DNA from: Pseudomonas flavescens
GTDB lineage: Bacteria > Pseudomonadota > Gammaproteobacteria > Pseudomonadales > Pseudomonadaceae
Direction of reading: 5' to 3'
Assembly (NCBI RefSeq): GCF_013408425.1
Contig: NZ_JACBYV010000001.1
Coordinates: 3,286,001 to 3,350,000, forward strand
DNA: 64,000 nucleotides
Below, one piece after another: positions 62,084 through 64,000 of this stretch. The position numbers and the translations under genes were made by a program. The notes beneath the pieces are model-generated. The model made no database searches. It saw only the letters and a list, made by a program, of their open reading frames with translations, and was not told where the DNA came from. Each line of letters begins with the position of its first letter. The first letter of the stretch is position 1.

Positions 62084-62590
62084 TCAGCTGCGCGCCTCTA
62101 CGCCGTGCTGCCCGTCTGACGCACGGGAGGCCTGAAACTGCCGCAGACCGTTCCTGGCCTGCCTGCGCACGGTGTTTTTCAGCAGCGGCGTCCAGCCGAT
62201 GAGCATGCCCTGAAAACCCAGCGCCTGAGCGGACCAGCGCCACATATCGAACTGATCACGGTGTTCGACGATCAGCCCGTCACGAATCACGAACGACGCC
62301 TGGATGCGGTTCACCACGGTGCGGCCGGTCTGGCTGAACAGGTAAGTGGCCACCCAGTTGGCGCTACCACCATTGGCATCGGCCTGCACATCGCTGAAGG
62401 TCAGGGAGAACTGCTTGGCCCGGGTGGTCAGCATGCGCCACATGTCCGCGGCATCGTCACCGGTGAGCGTGCCGAATGCCGGGTCACTGAAGCTGACATC
62501 AGGCGCATAGCAACTCGCCATGCGCTCGGCATCCAGTTGCTGGAAGGCCTGGTAGAAACGGGTGATCAGATCGGCATTCGGGTGAGACAT
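62084..62590 (-). CDS. SnoaL/NTF2-like nuclear-transport-factor-fold protein
   Basis: A 168-residue protein. The SnoaL-like pattern is LITRFYQAFQQLDAERMASCYAPDVSFSDPAFGTLTGDDAADMWRMLTTRAKQFSL, followed by NRIQASFVIRDGLIVEHRDQFDMWRWSAQALGF. A C-terminal basic tail follows (KNTVRRQARNGLRQFQASRA). Members are isomerases, hydrolases or binding proteins with a deep pocket. The function is unknown. The start at 62590 has AAGGAG. The tail runs beyond the usual 140 residues. Confidence 0.75.
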   Translation of the reverse strand: MSHPNADLITRFYQAFQQLDAERMASCYAPDVSFSDPAFGTLTGDDAADMWRMLTTRAKQFSLTFSDVQADANGGSANWVATYLFSQTGRTVVNRIQASFVIRDGLIVEHRDQFDMWRWSAQALGFQGMLIGWTPLLKNTVRRQARNGLRQFQASRASDGQHGVEARS

Positions 62591-62684
62591 GGCTGAGCTC
62601 CTTGGCGATACGCAGAGTATCGCCGCAAAACGCCGATCCGACGATGGGCATATCGGCCATTGATACGCCCTTATCAGAACGCAA

Positions 62685-62709
62685 AAGGGAGCCCTGCGGA
62701 GGCTCCCTT
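62685..62709 (-). terminator. Terminator-like hairpin downstream of the aap operon
   Basis: AAGGGAGCC/GGCTCCCTT form a 9-bp stem with a 7-nt loop. On the minus strand the 3' arm runs into TTTT before GCG. It lies between the aap genes and the NTF2-like gene. Confidence 0.6.
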
Positions 62710-62718
62710 CTACTAGCA

Positions 62719-62951
62719 AGAACGCGCTTTCGATCCAGCGAGCTAGAGTCCTGCAAGACCTGGGCTGCCCCGCGAATACAGGCGAGGAAGCGGACTGGGC
62801 TCGCATGCGAGTGTACGCTCGTGCATGAGCACAACTCGCTTCGCTCGCTCCCCCGGGGCCGCCCTAAAGCGCGTTAGCCGCAAGCGGCTTTCCGACTGGG
62901 CTGGCAATCCAGTCCGTCTCCTACGCCGCAGCGGCCTCGTAAGTTCGTTCT
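62719..62951. repeat. 233-bp palindromic element related to the one at 21756
   Basis: The ends AGAACGCGCTTTCG and AGAACGAACTTACG (reverse strand) are imperfect inverted repeats. The interior has GCGAGCTAGAGTC (62738), AGGCGAGGAAGCGGA (62780) and GGGCTGGCAATCC (62898) in the same order as the copy at 21756. It has an extra inner stem region around CTCGCATGCGAG at 62802. The right end reaches the first base of the aapP stop codon, as the other copy does at sbcD. No gene is present in the 62591-62950 gap. Confidence 0.7.
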
Positions 62952-63712
62952 CAGTGCAGGATCTGCCCGAGGAACAGCTTGGTGCGCTCGTTCTGCGGAT
63001 TGTCGAAGAAGGCATTGGGCTCGGCCTGTTCGACGATCTCGCCCTTGTCCATGAAGATCACCCGATCCGCCACGGTACGGGCGAAGCCCATTTCGTGGGT
63101 CACGCAGAGCATGGTCATGCCGTCCTGAGCCAGGCCGATCATGGTGTCGAGTACTTCCTTGACCATTTCCGGGTCGAGCGCCGAGGTCGGCTCATCGAAC
63201 AGCATGATCTTCGGCTTCATGCACAGGGCACGGGCAATGGCCACACGCTGCTGCTGACCACCGGACAGTTGCCCCGGGAACTTGTGGGCCTGTTCCGGAA
63301 TGCGCACGCGCTCGAGGAAGTGCATGGCGATTTCCTCCGCCTTGCGCTTGGGCATCTTGCGAACCCACATCGGCGCCAGCGTGCAGTTCTGCAGCACGGT
63401 GAGGTGCGGGAACAGGTTGAAGTGCTGGAACACCATGCCCACTTCGCGGCGCACGGTTTCGATGTCCTTGAGGTCACGGGTCAGTTCGGTGCCATCGACC
63501 ACGATGCGACCGGCCTGGTGCTCTTCCAGACGGTTGATGCAACGGATGGTGGTGGACTTGCCCGAGCCCGACGGGCCGCAGAGCACGATACGCTCGCCCT
63601 GACGCACGTCGAGGTTGATGTCCTTGAGTACGTGGAACTGCCCGTACCACTTGTTCACGCCCTGCAGCTGAATGATCGGCTCGGCGCTGGGTTGCTTGTT
63701 TGCTTCGCTCAT
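62951..63712 (-). CDS. aapP: General L-amino-acid ABC transporter ATP-binding protein (AapP)
   Basis: A 253-residue ABC ATPase of the polar-amino-acid (PAAT) group. Walker A is GPSGSGKST, the Q-loop FQHFNLFPH, the signature [15 protein letters not shown], Walker B IMLFDEP, and the H-loop [23 protein letters not shown] and [28 protein letters not shown] are specific to AapP-type subunits. It energises uptake of a broad range of L-amino acids. It follows the permease gene by 11 bp and is the last gene of the operon. Confidence 0.9.
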   Translation of the reverse strand: MSEANKQPSAEPIIQLQGVNKWYGQFHVLKDINLDVRQGERIVLCGPSGSGKSTTIRCINRLEEHQAGRIVVDGTELTRDLKDIETVRREVGMVFQHFNLFPHLTVLQNCTLAPMWVRKMPKRKAEEIAMHFLERVRIPEQAHKFPGQLSGGQQQRVAIARALCMKPKIMLFDEPTSALDPEMVKEVLDTMIGLAQDGMTMLCVTHEMGFARTVADRVIFMDKGEIVEQAEPNAFFDNPQNERTKLFLGQILH

Positions 63713-63723
63713 CTAAGTGACTC

Positions 63724-64000
63724 CTAACGCTTGTGGCCGGTATCGAGCTTCCGCTCCAGATGGAGGGAGTAGCGGGACATGCCGAAACAGAAAATCCAGA
63801 AAATCAGGGCAGCGAACACATAGCCCTCGGTCGCCATGCCCAGCCACGCCGGGTCGGCAGCCGCCTGCTTGACGCTGTTGAGCAGGTCGAACAGGCCGAT
63901 GATGATCACCAGGCTGGTGTCCTTGAACAGGGCGATGAAGGTGTTGACGATGCCCGGAATCACCAGCTTGAGCGCTTGCGGCAGGATCACCAGACCCATC
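63724..64000 (-). CDS. aapM: General L-amino-acid ABC transporter permease (AapM), 3' end only
   Basis: The C-terminal 91 codons of a PAAT-family permease. [40 protein letters not shown] contains the ATPase-contacting coupling helix region. The last helix, [29 protein letters not shown], ends in the positive-charged tail typical for AapM/AapQ. The gene continues beyond the right edge of the window. The partner AapP gene downstream identifies the system. Confidence 0.85.
   Translation of the reverse strand, partial: MGLVILPQALKLVIPGIVNTFIALFKDTSLVIIIGLFDLLNSVKQAAADPAWLGMATEGYVFAALIFWIFCFGMSRYSLHLERKLDTGHKR

Overview
The window is high-GC, densely coded bacterial DNA that reads as a Pseudomonas chromosome. 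Pointers are the ColRS–methyltransferase–InaA block, exaC–ethanolamine permease–eutBC, a phosphatidylcholine synthase, several chemoreceptors, REP-type hairpins and a Pseudomonas-type chromosomal integron. A mendocina/oleovorans/alcaligenes-like lineage is my guess; the species cannot be fixed from this sequence alone.

Bases 1-17.9 kb form a catabolic island. It opens with the end of a fumarase/aspartase-superfamily lyase, a DctA-type carboxylate importer and a secreted aldose sugar dehydrogenase. The core is antABC (anthranilate 1,2-dioxygenase, + strand) facing a minus-strand operon: DLH-NTF2 fusion, SDR, styrene/indole-monooxygenase-type flavoprotein, flavin reductase, outer-membrane channel and Aer-like chemoreceptor. 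This matches the iifABCD plus ant route described for Acinetobacter: indole, then a dihydrodiol, 3-hydroxyindolin-2-one, anthranilate and catechol. A divergent AraC/XylS-type regulator sits beside it. Half-sites of the form YGCR-N6-GGATAG lie about 60 bp upstream of both antA and the iifA-like gene, so one regulator probably controls both operons. A separate GntR-controlled amidohydrolase plus carboxylate transporter follows.

Bases 18-36.6 kb carry two more chemoreceptors, an sbcD with no sbcC beside it, an exported methyltransferase, an amino-acid permease, a HAD hydrolase, chromate (ChrA) and arsenite (ArsB) efflux pumps, and an envelope block. In the envelope block, a sulfatase/PAP2/tyrosine-phosphatase/lipoprotein operon is divergent from colRS-methyltransferase-inaA, and matching ColR-like boxes lie in front of both units.

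Bases 36.8-41.6 kb are a sedentary chromosomal integron: about ten small cassettes on the minus strand separated by attC sites, next to a frameshifted and truncated integrase pseudogene. Cassette products are mostly unknown; one is barstar-like.

Bases 41.7-64 kb hold an Lrp regulator with a YjeH-type amino-acid exporter, a 1649-residue TPR protein with an embedded C39-like peptidase domain, NdpA, a membrane-anchored glutaredoxin, a GNAT enzyme, a MerR regulator with an SDR, and the ethanolamine cluster (AraC regulator, acetaldehyde dehydrogenase, permease, eutBC). After these come a 145-bp tandem array of REP-like hairpins, a GST-like protein, a GIY-YIG protein, phosphatidylcholine synthase, an NTF2-like protein, and the end of an AapJQMP-type amino-acid ABC operon. 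No rRNA, tRNA, CRISPR array or intact insertion sequence was seen.
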